From contig NZ_PVTI01000007.1 of assembly GCF_003002895.1 (NCBI RefSeq), positions 1-64,000 of the forward strand: a stretch of DNA of 64,000 nt, in the 5' to 3' direction. Shown here in pieces: positions 34,537 to 44,695 of this stretch. Under the pieces are notes generated by a model, which had not been told where the DNA came from, did not search any database, and saw only the letters and a list, made by a program, of their open reading frames with translations. Made by a program: the position numbers and the translations under genes. This stretch comes from Knoellia remsis (lineage in GTDB: Bacteria; Actinomycetota; Actinomycetes; Actinomycetales; Dermatophilaceae). The first letter of the stretch is position 1; every line of letters starts with the position of its first letter.

Positions 34537-36647
34537 GACGTCAGCTCCCGGACGTCCCACACGTAGACGTCGGCGACCCGCTGCGGCTCGCCGAGCACGG
34601 TGACGAGCGAGTCACGCAGTGCGTCGGCCTGCGGTCGCGCGACCGGGAGGACGACGGCGTCGGTCCGCCACGTGCGCAGGTCCTCGAGGAACTGCTGCCG
34701 TTGCCCCGGCGTCGCCGGCGTCGCCACATTGGCGGCATTGACGTCATAGAGCCACAGCGAGAACGGCAGACGCGTGGCGCCGTACTGCCCGCCGCGGTCC
34801 GGTCCGCCGTCCGGCCCCACGAAGTAGCCCTCGACGATGGGGAAGGCGAGGGTGTCGGCCGCGAGCTGCCAGTCGAAGGCGCGCGCGTCCACGATGTCGG
34901 TCGGGGGCACCGCCAGGACCGAGCCGTCGTCGACGTAGTCGCGCCACGCGTCACCGGTGAAGAAGGGCGGCACGGGCGGGCGCGGGTCCACCTGCAGCGC
35001 CGTCGGGAAGACCGGTGCGAGGGCAAGAACAGCCGCCGCGGCCGCGAGCCAGCCCCCGGCCCGCGGCTGCCAACGCGGAAGGTCCGCCTCCGCGGCGTCG
35101 TCCTCGGTGAGCGGTGAGGCCCGGAACGCCGCGGTCACGCCGATGGCGATGAGGCCCGCGAAGGCGGGGATCGCCATCATCGCGAACCGCGTGGCGAGGA
35201 CGTTCTCGAGGATCGGCACCTCGTCGAGCAGGGCCCACAGGCCGGGTATGCCGGTGGGTCGCCCGCGCAGGACCACCTCCTCTCCGAGGGAGAGCCACGC
35301 GGAGAACACCACGAGGACGGCCAGCGCGCGCACGACGGGTCGGCGGAAGAGCACGATGACGATGACGGCCGAGAGCAGCCACAGCGGCACGCCGAAGAAC
35401 GAGTTCTCCTCGGTGCGGTTCATCGACACCGCGGCCGAGGCCCACGGGTCGGCGCCCACGGTGCGGGTGGCCCGACCCCACAGAGCCGCAAGGTCGTTGC
35501 CGCCGGGTGGATGGAAGATCGAGGTGTAGCTCTGCGGCCCGAAGAACTGCCACCACAGCGGCCCGGCGACGATGGCGAGACACACCGCAGCACCGACACC
35601 CACGCCGGTGAGCAGCGGCCGCAGGTCGATGAGGCCGTGCGCGAGGAGGACGACACCGACGACGAGCAGGGCGAGCGCCATGAGCAGCAGCGGCTCCTCG
35701 CCGATGAAGACCTGCCAGGCGACGAGGAGCCCGAGGACCACTCCGTCCCGGACGGGTCGCGGGCGGCGGCCCGGCTCCCGCAGGCCGAGGACGACGAGAC
35801 GGTCGACGATGACCGGCAGCAGGAACTGGGCGACGAAGTTCGGGTGCCCGTTGGCGTGCGAGACCATCGCCGGCGCGAACCCGGTGAACCAGCCGCCGAG
35901 GGCGGCCCCCACCCGCAGCAGACCACGGCGGCGGAAGAACCAGTACCACGCGGCCGCGGTGCCGGCGAGGCCGAGCAGCTCGACGACGAAGAAGGTCACG
36001 TGCGCGCCGGCAATGAGGGTGAGCGGGGCCAGCGGGATGCCCAGCCCGGTCACGGTCGCGTTCGCCATGAGGTTGACGCCGTCGGGGAAGTTCTGCCGGT
36101 CGCTGAAGAACGGGTTCGACAGGGTCGCGACGTTGTGGGCCGACGCACCGAAGTACCACTCGAACGCCTGGTGGTCCTGGACCCCTTGGGAGAGATAGCC
36201 GCTCGCGGTGCGGCCGATGAGTCCGGAGAGCACGTGCAGCGCTGTCGCGACGTATGCCGCGATGACGGCGAGGTCGACCCACCCCCACCGCAGCGGCGGT
36301 TGGGTCTCGGGGGCGGTCTCGTCGAGGGCGAAGGGTGGGTCGTCCGCCGCCGGCTCCGCTTCCGCTTCGGTCACCCCCGGGCTCGCGTCTGCGTCGATGG
36401 TCAGGTTCCTGCCCATCGACGCAGACGCACGGGTCGTGGAGCCGAGGCCGCGCTGGCGCAGAAGGGCGTCGTTCGCGGCGATCCGCGCGTCGAGCCGAGC
36501 GAGCACCTCGTCGACGCGGTCGACCGGGTAGCCGACGAGCTGCTGCCGGAGGCCGCCCGCCTGCTCCTGCTGCCTGCGCTGCAGCAGCCACGCGAGGCCC
36601 ACCGCCACGAGCACGACGGGCACGCTGACGAGGGCGGCCCAGATCAT
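34533..36647 (-). CDS. Large GT-C-like membrane glycosyltransferase with DivIVA-like N-terminal segment
   Basis: A 704-residue frame from ATG 36647. Residues about 1-22 form a membrane helix, and 42-75 (VGYPVDRVDEVLARLDARIA) a DivIVA-like GY-D-VD helix. Residues about 88-100 (MGRNLTIDADA) are encoded by a palindromic repeat, and from about 130 on there are ten or more membrane helices followed by a C-terminal extracytoplasmic domain of about 180 residues. The membrane part resembles uncharacterised actinobacterial glycosyltransferases. GTG 36374 could start the glycosyltransferase separately, so this may be a fusion of two formerly separate genes. It overlaps the SRPBCC gene (ATGA) and the PIG-V gene (GTGA). 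Confidence 0.72.
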   Translation of the reverse strand: MIWAALVSVPVVLVAVGLAWLLQRRQQEQAGGLRQQLVGYPVDRVDEVLARLDARIAANDALLRQRGLGSTTRASASMGRNLTIDADASPGVTEAEAEPAADDPPFALDETAPETQPPLRWGWVDLAVIAAYVATALHVLSGLIGRTASGYLSQGVQDHQAFEWYFGASAHNVATLSNPFFSDRQNFPDGVNLMANATVTGLGIPLAPLTLIAGAHVTFFVVELLGLAGTAAAWYWFFRRRGLLRVGAALGGWFTGFAPAMVSHANGHPNFVAQFLLPVIVDRLVVLGLREPGRRPRPVRDGVVLGLLVAWQVFIGEEPLLLMALALLVVGVVLLAHGLIDLRPLLTGVGVGAAVCLAIVAGPLWWQFFGPQSYTSIFHPPGGNDLAALWGRATRTVGADPWASAAVSMNRTEENSFFGVPLWLLSAVIVIVLFRRPVVRALAVLVVFSAWLSLGEEVVLRGRPTGIPGLWALLDEVPILENVLATRFAMMAIPAFAGLIAIGVTAAFRASPLTEDDAAEADLPRWQPRAGGWLAAAAAVLALAPVFPTALQVDPRPPVPPFFTGDAWRDYVDDGSVLAVPPTDIVDARAFDWQLAADTLAFPIVEGYFVGPDGGPDRGGQYGATRLPFSLWLYDVNAANVATPATPGQRQQFLEDLRTWRTDAVVLPVARPQADALRDSLVTVLGEPQRVADVYVWDVRELTS
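36385..36428. repeat. Palindromic repeat inside a coding region
   Basis: GCGTCTGCGTCGATGGTCAGG and its near-complement (one mismatch) form a 21-bp hairpin almost identical to 19311-19358. Here it is in frame and encodes RNLTIDADA on the minus strand. Confidence 0.8.
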
Positions 36648-37129
36648 GAGCGCGCCTCTCGGTCGGCGTTCGGGTCGGCGCCCTGGTCGTCGTCGAGCCG
36701 GGGGTCGACGAGCCGGTCGGCGACCGGCCCGAAGACGAACGGTCCGACGAGGTCGCCGACGACGCGGGTGAGCCATCCGACGACGGGGATCTCACGCTGG
36801 CGCGGCCCCCGCAGCCACAGCTCCTCGGTCCACGTGAGGCGCGCGCCCCCGGCATACGGTTCGACTCGCGCGGTGGCCCATCCGCCGAGCGGGCCGAGCT
36901 TGCGCACCCGCCAGCTGCGCGGCGGATCCCACTCCTCGACGACCATCGGGTCGTCGAAGCGCAGCGGCCCGAGCCGGGTACGGACGGCGAACCGCCACCC
37001 GGGACCGGGCGGACCGGGGTCGGCGAGTGTCGTCGTCAGCGGGACGGTGTCGGCGTGCCGGTCGAGGGCGGCAACGCGGCCCCACAGTGCCTCCGGCGTC
37101 GCCGACGTCTCACGCGTCAGGGTGAACAC
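36644..37129 (-). CDS. SRPBCC-fold (START/Bet v1-like) protein
   Basis: A 161-residue protein with the SRPBCC layout: FTLTRETSATPEALWGRVAA at the start, DPMVVEEWDPPRSWRVRKLG in the middle strand and a final helix around GPFVFGPVADRLVD. Members bind hydrophobic ligands or have cyclase activity; no specific ligand can be named. It starts at GTG 37129, overlapping the preceding DivIVA-like gene by 20 bases, and its stop overlaps the next gene's ATG (ATGA). It is part of a compact membrane/envelope-related operon. Confidence 0.82.
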   Translation of the reverse strand: MFTLTRETSATPEALWGRVAALDRHADTVPLTTTLADPGPPGPGWRFAVRTRLGPLRFDDPMVVEEWDPPRSWRVRKLGPLGGWATARVEPYAGGARLTWTEELWLRGPRQREIPVVGWLTRVVGDLVGPFVFGPVADRLVDPRLDDDQGADPNADREARS

Positions 37130-37493
37130 GACGCGACTCCCCTGCCCCGTCCGGCGGGCCGGTCCGGCCAGTCGAATCCGTCGACGCCGGATCCCTCGGC
37201 GCCGCGTCGACCTGAGGGCGTTCGAAGAGCAGCCGCTCCTGCTCCGCGAGGCGATCCCGGCGCTCGTCGAGGGCCGCGTCGACCTCCGCCGGCGCGTACC
37301 CCCACGCGCTCGTGCCGAGGCGCAGCCCGTCGACGTCCGTGCTCGACGGCTCGTCCGGGAAGTCCAGCGGTGGGCGACCCGTCGTCGTCTCGCTCATCGG
37401 TGTCATCGCGAGACGACCGGTCGCGACGAGCGCCGTCACCGCGACGACGGCAGCGGCGAGCGCCCCGAGGACGACGAGCACGACCGGATCCAT
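37110..37493 (-). CDS. DivIVA-domain small membrane protein
   Basis: A 127-residue protein with an N-terminal membrane helix (VVLVVLGALAAAVVAVTALV) and a DivIVA-like motif WGYAPAEVDAALDERRDRLA at about residues 66-85, then a charged tail. DivIVA proteins organise poles and division sites; small membrane versions are common near LOG and DUF3117 genes in actinobacteria. The N-terminus of the large glycosyltransferase frame downstream has the same helix plus GY-xx-VD layout, suggesting related proteins. Confidence 0.75.
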   Translation of the reverse strand: MDPVVLVVLGALAAAVVAVTALVATGRLAMTPMSETTTGRPPLDFPDEPSSTDVDGLRLGTSAWGYAPAEVDAALDERRDRLAEQERLLFERPQVDAAPRDPASTDSTGRTGPPDGAGESRRVHPDA

Positions 37494-37510
37494 GCGCAGC
37501 AGCCTAGGCG

Positions 37511-38326
37511 TCACTCGGGGTGCATGCCGGTGCCCTCGGGCACCTCGGCCCGGGAGCGGTCCGCGCGCACGATCGTCGCGACCGCCTCGTCAACGTCGTC
37601 GGTCACGGTGACGAGGTCGAGGTCCTTGGCGCTGATCGTCCCCGCCGCGAGCAGCGAGCCGCGCAGCCAGTCGAGCAGTCCCTGCCAGTAGGCCGTGCCC
37701 ATGAGGATGATGGGGAACGACGTGACCTTCTGGGTCTGGACGAGGGTGATCGCCTCGAAGAGCTCGTCGAGGGTGCCGAACCCACCGGGCAGCACGACGA
37801 ACCCCTGCGCGTACTTGACGAACATCGTCTTGCGGGCGAAGAAGTAGCGGAAGTTCACGCCGAGGTCGACGTACTCGTTGAGACCGGTCTCGAAGGGCAG
37901 CTCGATCCCGAGGCCGACCGACGTGCCACCGGCCTCGAGGGCGCCCTTGTTGGCCGCCTCCATCGCGCCGGGGCCGCCCCCGGTGATGACGGCATAGCCT
38001 GCCTCCACGAGCGCGGCGCCGACGTGCTGCCCGAGGGCGTAGGTCGGGTCGTCCGGCTTCGTGCGGGCCGAGCCGAAGACGCTCACGGCCGGGCCGAGCT
38101 CGGCGAGCGCACCGAAGCCCTCGACGAACTCGGACTGGATCCGCAGGACGCGCCACGGGTCGGCATGCACCCAGTCGGCCGGGCCGCGGCTGTCGAGGAG
38201 CCGCTGGTCGGTCGTCTCCTCGGGGACGGCCGAGCGCCGCATGAGGACCGGCCCCTTGTGGTAGTCGCGCGTACCGTCCCAGGGCTTCTGCGCGCCAGTG
38301 GTGTCGTCGGAGCTGGTGTTCGTCAC
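37511..38326 (-). CDS. LOG family (TIGR00730) nucleoside 5'-monophosphate phosphoribohydrolase
   Basis: A 271-residue Rossmann-fold protein. The signatures are GGGPGAMEAANKGA (about 118-131) and PGGFGTLDELFEA (about 181-193), with the catalytic glutamate and arginine region between. Such enzymes release the free base from cytokinin riboside monophosphates or ordinary nucleotides; the true substrate here is unknown. It is the Rv1205-type member by synteny with dapE/dapD, and is followed 17 bases later by the DivIVA-like gene. Confidence 0.9.
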   Translation of the reverse strand: MTNTSSDDTTGAQKPWDGTRDYHKGPVLMRRSAVPEETTDQRLLDSRGPADWVHADPWRVLRIQSEFVEGFGALAELGPAVSVFGSARTKPDDPTYALGQHVGAALVEAGYAVITGGGPGAMEAANKGALEAGGTSVGLGIELPFETGLNEYVDLGVNFRYFFARKTMFVKYAQGFVVLPGGFGTLDELFEAITLVQTQKVTSFPIILMGTAYWQGLLDWLRGSLLAAGTISAKDLDLVTVTDDVDEAVATIVRADRSRAEVPEGTGMHPE

Positions 38327-38335
38327 GGCACCAAC

Positions 38336-39418
38336 CTAGGCGAGCCACCTGAGCATGGCGGCCTCGGCCGACTCGAGCTGGCTGACGGGGCAGCGCTCCT
38401 CGTCGTGGTGGGCGAGGTTGGGGTCGCCCGGGCCGAAGTTCACCGCGGGCACGCCCATCGCCTGGAACCGCGCGACGTCCGTCCAGCCCTGCTTGGCGAT
38501 GACCTCGACACCGAGGGCGTCGACGAACGCCTTGGCCGCCGGCAGGTCGAGCCCGGGCCGCGCTCCCCCGGCGTTGTCGGTCACGGCGAAGGTGAACCCG
38601 TCGAACACCTCGTGCATGTGCGCGACGGCGTCGTCCTCGGTGAGGTCGGGCGCGTAGCGATAGTTCACCGTCACCGTCGCCCGGTCGGGGATGACGTTGC
38701 CGGCGATGCCACCGGAGATGCCGACCGCGTTGAGTGCCTCACGGAACTCCAGTCCGTCGACGACCACGGTGCGTGGTTCGTATGCCGCGAGGCGGCTGAG
38801 CACGTCGGCGAGGTCGTGGATGGCGTTGTGCCCGTTCCACGGACGCGCGGAGTGCGCCGCAGTGCCCTTGGTCGTGAGGTCGATGCGGAGAGTGCCCTTG
38901 CAGCCGCCCTCGACGATCGAGCCGGTCGGCTCGAGGAGCACGGCGAACTCGGCGTCCTCGATGAGCTCGGGGCGCTGCTGCTGGATGTGCAGCAGCCCGT
39001 TGTACTCGCTCTCGATCTCCTCGCCCTCGTAGAAGACGTAGGTGACGTCGCGGCTCGGTGCCGGCACCGTGGCGGCGAGGCGGAGCTGGACGGCGACGCC
39101 GCCCTTCATGTCGACGGTGCCGCGACCCCAGAGGACCTCGCCCTCGTCGCCGCTGCCCGGGAGACGACGCGTCGGGAGGTTCGGCGGGTCGGTGAGCGGG
39201 ACCGTGTCGATGTGCCCGGCGAGGACGACCCGTTCGCCGCGCCCGAGGTCGGTGCGGGCGACGACGGTGTTGCCGATCCGCGTCACGGTGAGGTGCGTCA
39301 GGGCCGTCAGCGCCTCCTCGATGGCGTCCGCGAGGGCCGCCTCGTCGAGGCTGACGGACTCGATGTCGCACAGGGCGGCGGTGAGGGTGACGACGTCGGA
39401 GCTGAGGTCGAGCGGCAT
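38336..39418 (-). CDS. dapE: Succinyl-diaminopimelate desuccinylase
   Basis: A 360-residue M20 metallohydrolase that converts N-succinyl-LL-diaminopimelate to LL-diaminopimelate and succinate in lysine/peptidoglycan synthesis. Zinc ligands and catalytic residues are visible in [21 protein letters not shown] and [13 protein letters not shown], with a lid domain around [18 protein letters not shown] 39418 is chosen as the family start. It diverges from dapD with 104 bases between, giving a shared regulatory region for two lysine genes. Confidence 0.94.
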   Translation of the reverse strand: MPLDLSSDVVTLTAALCDIESVSLDEAALADAIEEALTALTHLTVTRIGNTVVARTDLGRGERVVLAGHIDTVPLTDPPNLPTRRLPGSGDEGEVLWGRGTVDMKGGVAVQLRLAATVPAPSRDVTYVFYEGEEIESEYNGLLHIQQQRPELIEDAEFAVLLEPTGSIVEGGCKGTLRIDLTTKGTAAHSARPWNGHNAIHDLADVLSRLAAYEPRTVVVDGLEFREALNAVGISGGIAGNVIPDRATVTVNYRYAPDLTEDDAVAHMHEVFDGFTFAVTDNAGGARPGLDLPAAKAFVDALGVEVIAKQGWTDVARFQAMGVPAVNFGPGDPNLAHHDEERCPVSQLESAEAAMLRWLA

Positions 39419-39509
39419 ACCGGCGACCCTATCGACCACGACGTGGAGCGCCGCGCAGGCCGCCGGTCCGCACACCGGGAGCCGTCAGGGAGCGGTCAGG
39501 TCGGCCCCC

Positions 39510-39515
39510 TAGGCT
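39510..39515 (+). promoter_or_regulatory. -10-like box for leaderless dapD
   Basis: TAGGCT lies 7 bases before ATG 39523, with no ribosome-binding site between. The same box precedes the sulfatase start at 25322. Confidence 0.45.
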
Positions 39516-39522
39516 TGGGCGC

Positions 39523-40443
39523 ATGACTGCGCGCACGGCATACGGCTTCGGCCTGCTCACCCTCCACGGAGACACCGTTCTCGACGCCTGGTTCCCCGCT
39601 CCGGCCCTGGGCGAGGCCGGCGACGCCACCGCCCCGGAGGGACTCGAGGCACTCGCCGTCGGCGACGACGCCCGCGGCGTCACGCGTGAGGTTCGCCGCG
39701 TCGAGATCGACCTCGACGCCGCCCCTGAGGACACCGCCGACGCGTGGCTGCGCCTCCACCTGCTCTCGCACCGGCTCGTCACGCCGAACTCGATCTCGCT
39801 CGACGGCATCTTCGGCGCGCTGACCAACGTCGTGTGGACGAGTGCCGGCCCGTGCGCCGTCGACGGCTTCGAGGAGACCCGGCTGCGGCTGCTCGCCCGC
39901 GGGCCGGTGCAGGTCTTCGGCGTCGACAAGTTCCCCCGCATGACCGACTACGTCGTGCCCGCGGGCGTCCGCATCGCCGACGCCGACCGGGTCCGGCTCG
40001 GCGCCCACCTCGCGAGCGGGACGACCGTCATGCACGAGGGCTTCGTCAACTTCAACGCCGGGACGCTCGGCACCTCCATGGTCGAGGGGCGGATCAGCCA
40101 GGGCGTCGTCGTCGGCGACGGCTCCGACATCGGCGGCGGCGCGTCGACGATGGGCACCCTCTCCGGCGGCGGCACCGAGCGCGTCGCCATCGGCGAGCGC
40201 TGCCTCCTCGGCGCCGAGTCCGGTCTCGGCATCGCCCTCGGTGACGACTGCGTCGTCGAGGCCGGCCTCTACGTCACCGCGGGCACCAAGGTGACCCTCC
40301 CCGACGGCTCCGTCGCCAAGGCGGCCGAGCTGTCCGGCCAGTCGAACCTGCTCTTCCTGCGCAACTCGGTGACCGGTGCCGTCGAGGCCCGCCCCCGCGA
40401 CGGCCACGGCATCGTCCTCAACTCGGCCCTCCACGCCAACTGA
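39523..40443 (+). CDS. dapD: Tetrahydrodipicolinate N-succinyltransferase
   Basis: A 306-residue left-handed beta-helix acyltransferase that succinylates tetrahydrodipicolinate in the lysine pathway. The hexapeptide-repeat region ([54 protein letters not shown]) is followed by the C-terminal substrate segment. The active-site acidic region [11 protein letters not shown] is intact. The length matches the actinobacterial-type DapD. A one-base overlap (TGATG) joins it to the next gene. Confidence 0.95.
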   Translation: MTARTAYGFGLLTLHGDTVLDAWFPAPALGEAGDATAPEGLEALAVGDDARGVTREVRRVEIDLDAAPEDTADAWLRLHLLSHRLVTPNSISLDGIFGALTNVVWTSAGPCAVDGFEETRLRLLARGPVQVFGVDKFPRMTDYVVPAGVRIADADRVRLGAHLASGTTVMHEGFVNFNAGTLGTSMVEGRISQGVVVGDGSDIGGGASTMGTLSGGGTERVAIGERCLLGAESGLGIALGDDCVVEAGLYVTAGTKVTLPDGSVAKAAELSGQSNLLFLRNSVTGAVEARPRDGHGIVLNSALHAN

Positions 40444-41333
40444 TGCGCACGACCCGCGGCGGCATCACCCTCGCCGAGGAGTCCCCCCGGCGAGGTCGGT
40501 CGCGCTGGGTCGCCCGGGGAGTCATCGTGGCGCTCGTCGCGGTTCTGGCCCTCGGGGCCTGGGTGGGCGGCCGGCAGCTGCTCGGAGACTTCGTCGGCCC
40601 TCGGTGCCAGGCGACGGCCGCGGACACGACCGTCGACTTCGACCCCGAGCAGATGAGCAACGCCGCGACCATCACGGCGCTCGCGCTGCGGCGCGGCCTG
40701 CCGGCCCGGGCGGCGACGATCGCGCTCGCGACGGCCATCCAGGAGTCGAAGCTGCGCAACATCCGCTACGGCGACCGCGACTCCGTCGGACTCTTCCAGC
40801 AGCGCCCGTCCCAGGGCTGGGGCACCGTCGAGCAGATCCTCGACCCGGAGTACTCGACGAACAAGTTCTACGACGCCCTCGTCAAGGTCGACGGCTGGCA
40901 GGACGCGAGCATCACCGAGGTCGCCCAGGAGGTGCAGCGGTCCGCCTACCCCGAGGCCTACGCCGACCACGAGATGGAAGGGCGTGTCCTCGCGTCGACC
41001 CTCGCCGGGCACACGGAGCGCTCCCTCGGCTGCCGGCTCGACGACCCCCAGGGCGAGGCCGACGTCGACATGATCGGGCGTCTGCTCGAGAACGAGTACC
41101 GCCTCGACGCGTCGGCCGGTGAGCGCGCCGGGACGCTCACTGTGGAGGTGCCGAACGACCAGATCGGCTGGTCGGTCGCCCAGTGGTCGGTCGCGAAGGC
41201 CGTCGACACCGGCATCACCGGGGTCACCTACGGTGACCGGACGTGGACGCGCAGCAGCGACTCCTCGGCCTACGAGTGGCAGCGCGCCGACCCGCCCGCA
41301 CCCGACGGCCAGGTCGTGCTCCACCTGAACTGA
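40443..41333 (+). CDS. Membrane-anchored lysozyme-like/transglycosylase-fold protein
   Basis: A 296-residue protein with a single N-terminal membrane helix (about 25-45: VIVALVAVLALGAWVGG) and an extracytoplasmic domain. The segment AATIALATAIQESKLRNIRY followed by DSVGLFQQRPSQGWGT (about 95-125) resembles the lysozyme-like ES...GLFQ signature of lytic transglycosylases, including a glutamate in QESK. A role in peptidoglycan turnover is inferred. It is coupled to dapD (TGATG) and followed by a terminator. Confidence 0.75.
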   Translation: MRTTRGGITLAEESPRRGRSRWVARGVIVALVAVLALGAWVGGRQLLGDFVGPRCQATAADTTVDFDPEQMSNAATITALALRRGLPARAATIALATAIQESKLRNIRYGDRDSVGLFQQRPSQGWGTVEQILDPEYSTNKFYDALVKVDGWQDASITEVAQEVQRSAYPEAYADHEMEGRVLASTLAGHTERSLGCRLDDPQGEADVDMIGRLLENEYRLDASAGERAGTLTVEVPNDQIGWSVAQWSVAKAVDTGITGVTYGDRTWTRSSDSSAYEWQRADPPAPDGQVVLHLN

Positions 41334-41344
41334 GCACCACCCGT

Positions 41345-41384
41345 GACGAAGGGCCCCACGCCGTGCAGGCGTGGGCCCTTCGTC
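41345..41384. terminator. Bidirectional hairpin terminator
   Basis: GACGAAGGGCCCCACGCC pairs with GGCGTGGGCCCTTCGTC (one bulged C), between the convergent plus-strand gene and gltA. Confidence 0.8.
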
Positions 41385-41393
41385 CGTTCGTGG

Positions 41394-41413
41394 CGTATGC
41401 CGTCCGCTCACCC
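41394..41413 (+). repeat. Extended copy of the dispersed GTATGCCG motif (intergenic)
   Basis: CGTATGCCGTCCGCTCACCC, identical to 20214-20233, here outside any gene between the terminator and the gltA stop. Confidence 0.8.
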
Positions 41414-41435
41414 GAGCGGCCCGACTCGCCGCCGC

Positions 41436-42734
<1,299 letters not shown>

Positions 42735-42800
42735 CGTTCAGATCAGTCCTTAAACGTCTTGAGGCGAGGCCGCAGGTGGTGCGTCGCTCACGCACGAGTG

Positions 42801-42831
42801 ACGCTACCTCAGGGGGACGAGCGTCCGGCAA
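42801..42831 (-). promoter_or_regulatory. Candidate gltA promoter
   Basis: Reading the minus strand, TTGCCG (42831-42826) and TAGCGT (42806-42801) are separated by 19 bases, about 67 bases upstream of the gltA ATG. The spacing is slightly long. Confidence 0.4.
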
Positions 42832-42853
42832 GGGTGGTCTCGCGCCAGACCCC

Positions 42854-42991
42854 CTGACCCGGCACCGAGCCGGCCCTGACCCGGCCCTGACCCCTCTCGC
42901 CCCGGCCCTGCCCCGTCACGGCACCGGCCTTGACCCCGCCCTGACCCGGTGGTCAGGTTCTCGTCAGGTGCCGGTCAGGTGACGGTCAGTC
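42854..42991. promoter_or_regulatory. Phased 11-bp repeat array between gltA and doxX
   Basis: CTGACC-type heptamers begin at 42854, 42876, 42887, (degenerate) 42908, 42930 and 42941; GTCAGGT-type heptamers begin at 42952, 42963, 42974 and 42985. The spacings are 11 or about 22 bases. The two halves are inverted about 42946-42951, so each faces one divergent promoter. The last repeat ends 8 bases before TACGGT (43000-43005), a possible doxX -10. The 42735-43057 intergenic region (323 bases) holds no gene that I can see. Confidence 0.65.
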
Positions 42992-43057
42992 GCGCTGCCT
43001 ACGGTGCGGTCACCGGGCCGCGCGCCCGGAGCCCCTGCCGCCACCGAAAGGTCACCC

Positions 43058-43504
43058 ATGCCCACCCTCCCCGCTCCGGCCCGCGACGTCCTGCTCCTCC
43101 TCGCCCGCCTCGGTCTCGGGATCACCTTCTTCATGCACGGCTGGCAGAAGCTGACCGCCCAAGGCGTCTCCGGCACCCAGAAGGCCTTTGCGAGCATGGG
43201 CGCTCCCCTGCCCGACGTCACCGCCGTCGTCGCGATCGTCCTGGAGGTCGTCGGCGGCCTCGCCCTCCTCGCGGGCGCCTTCACCACACTCGTCGGCGTG
43301 GTCCTCGCCGTCCACATGGCCGCGGCGGCCCTCATCGCCCACCTCGGCAACGGCTTCTTCGTCGCGAACGGTGGGCCCTCCTACGTCATCGCGCTCGGCG
43401 CGGGCGCGCTGGCCCTCGCCGCGGCGGGCGCCGGCCGGTTCGGCCTCGACGCGGTGCTCAGCCGTGGAGCGCGCGAGCGGGTCGGGGACCCGGCAGCTGC
43501 CTGA
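43058..43504 (+). CDS. DoxX family membrane protein
   Basis: A 148-residue protein with four membrane helices: LLLLARLGLGITFFMHGWQK, VTAVVAIVLEVVGGLALLAG, LVGVVLAVHMAAAALIAH and VIALGAGALALAAAGAG. This is the DoxX/SURF4-like fold; members are linked to redox and thiosulfate chemistry or are of unknown role. ATG 43058 is preceded by GAAAGGT. The phased-repeat array upstream makes it the probable regulated target together with gltA. Confidence 0.88.
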   Translation: MPTLPAPARDVLLLLARLGLGITFFMHGWQKLTAQGVSGTQKAFASMGAPLPDVTAVVAIVLEVVGGLALLAGAFTTLVGVVLAVHMAAAALIAHLGNGFFVANGGPSYVIALGAGALALAAAGAGRFGLDAVLSRGARERVGDPAAA

Positions 43505-43555
43505 GGGCAGCCGCCGGAGGGCGGCTGCCGGAGGGCGGCTGTCCGAGGCGGGCGG

Positions 43556-44695
43556 TCAGGCTCCGGGCGCAGCGAGCCTGGCCGCCGCCGCCGCGATGTG
43601 CTCGTCGTCGGCGGTCAGCGCGATCCGCACGTGCTGCCCGCTCGCGGGCCCGTAGAAGGTGCCGGGCGCCGCGAGTATGCCGCGCGCGGCCAACCGGTCC
43701 AGGGTCACCCAGGCGTCCTCGCCGGCGCTCGCCCAGAGGTAGAGCCCGGCTTCGCTGTGGGTCACCTCGAGGCCGAACTCGCGCACCGCAGGCAGCAGGA
43801 CTGCCCGCCGCGCGGCATACCGCGCCTTCTGCTCCTCGACGTGGGAGCTGTCGGACACCGCTGCGGTGAGCGCGACCTGGACCGGCCACGGCGGGATCAT
43901 CCCGGCATGCTTGCGCACCTCGAGCAGCCGGCGCACGAGGGCCGGGTCGCCGGCGACGAAGGCGGCCCGGTAGCCGGCGAGGTTGGACTGCTTCGAGAGC
44001 GAGTAGATGCAGAGCAGGCCCTCGTGCGACCCGCCCGTGACCCGCGGGTCGAGGATCGACGGCGTCGTCGGCGGCTCGCCGGCGCGACGGTCCTCGCGCC
44101 AGTCGAGCTCGGCGTAGCACTCGTCGCTCGCCACGACGACACCGTGGCGGCGCGCCCAGTCGACGACCTTGGCCAGGTGCTCGACCCCGAGGACCTGACC
44201 CGTGGGGTTGCCGGGAGTGTTGAGCCACAACAGCTTCGGCGTCGTCGCCGGCGTGAGGGGGCCGAGCGCGGCGAGCCCGTCGACGGCGAGGGGCGCGGCT
44301 CCCGCGAGGCGGGCGCCCACGTCGTAGGTCGGGTAGGCCACCGACGGGAAACCCACGACGTCACCGGCGCCCAGCCCCATGAGCGTCGGCAGCCATGCGA
44401 CGAGCTCCTTGCTGCCGATCGTCGGCAGCACCCCGTCGGGGTCGACGTCCGGCACGCCACGACGCTCCGCGAACCACGCCGCGACCGCCTCGCGCAGGGC
44501 CGGCGTCCCCCACGTCTGCGGGTAGCCCGGCGCGTTCGACGCCGACCGCAGCGCCTCCTGCACGACCTCGGGCGTCGGGTCGACCGGCGTCCCGACCGAG
44601 AGGTCGACGAGCCCGAGGCCGTCGGGCACCACAGCAGAACTCGCCCGCTCCTTGACCGGAGCGAGCGAGTCCCAGGGGAAGTCGGGAAGCTTCAT
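43556..44695 (-). CDS. dapC: Succinyldiaminopimelate transaminase (DapC-type)
   Basis: A 379-residue fold-type I PLP aminotransferase. The PLP lysine lies in [12 protein letters not shown], the aspartate in [13 protein letters not shown] and the phosphate-binding region near [13 protein letters not shown]. Actinobacterial members next to the ferredoxin gene are annotated as N-succinyl-LL-DAP aminotransferase, matching dapD and dapE in this window. Substrate assignment rests on that context. Its ATG overlaps the ferredoxin stop (ATGA). Confidence 0.88.
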   Translation of the reverse strand: MKLPDFPWDSLAPVKERASSAVVPDGLGLVDLSVGTPVDPTPEVVQEALRSASNAPGYPQTWGTPALREAVAAWFAERRGVPDVDPDGVLPTIGSKELVAWLPTLMGLGAGDVVGFPSVAYPTYDVGARLAGAAPLAVDGLAALGPLTPATTPKLLWLNTPGNPTGQVLGVEHLAKVVDWARRHGVVVASDECYAELDWREDRRAGEPPTTPSILDPRVTGGSHEGLLCIYSLSKQSNLAGYRAAFVAGDPALVRRLLEVRKHAGMIPPWPVQVALTAAVSDSSHVEEQKARYAARRAVLLPAVREFGLEVTHSEAGLYLWASAGEDAWVTLDRLAARGILAAPGTFYGPASGQHVRIALTADDEHIAAAAARLAAPGA

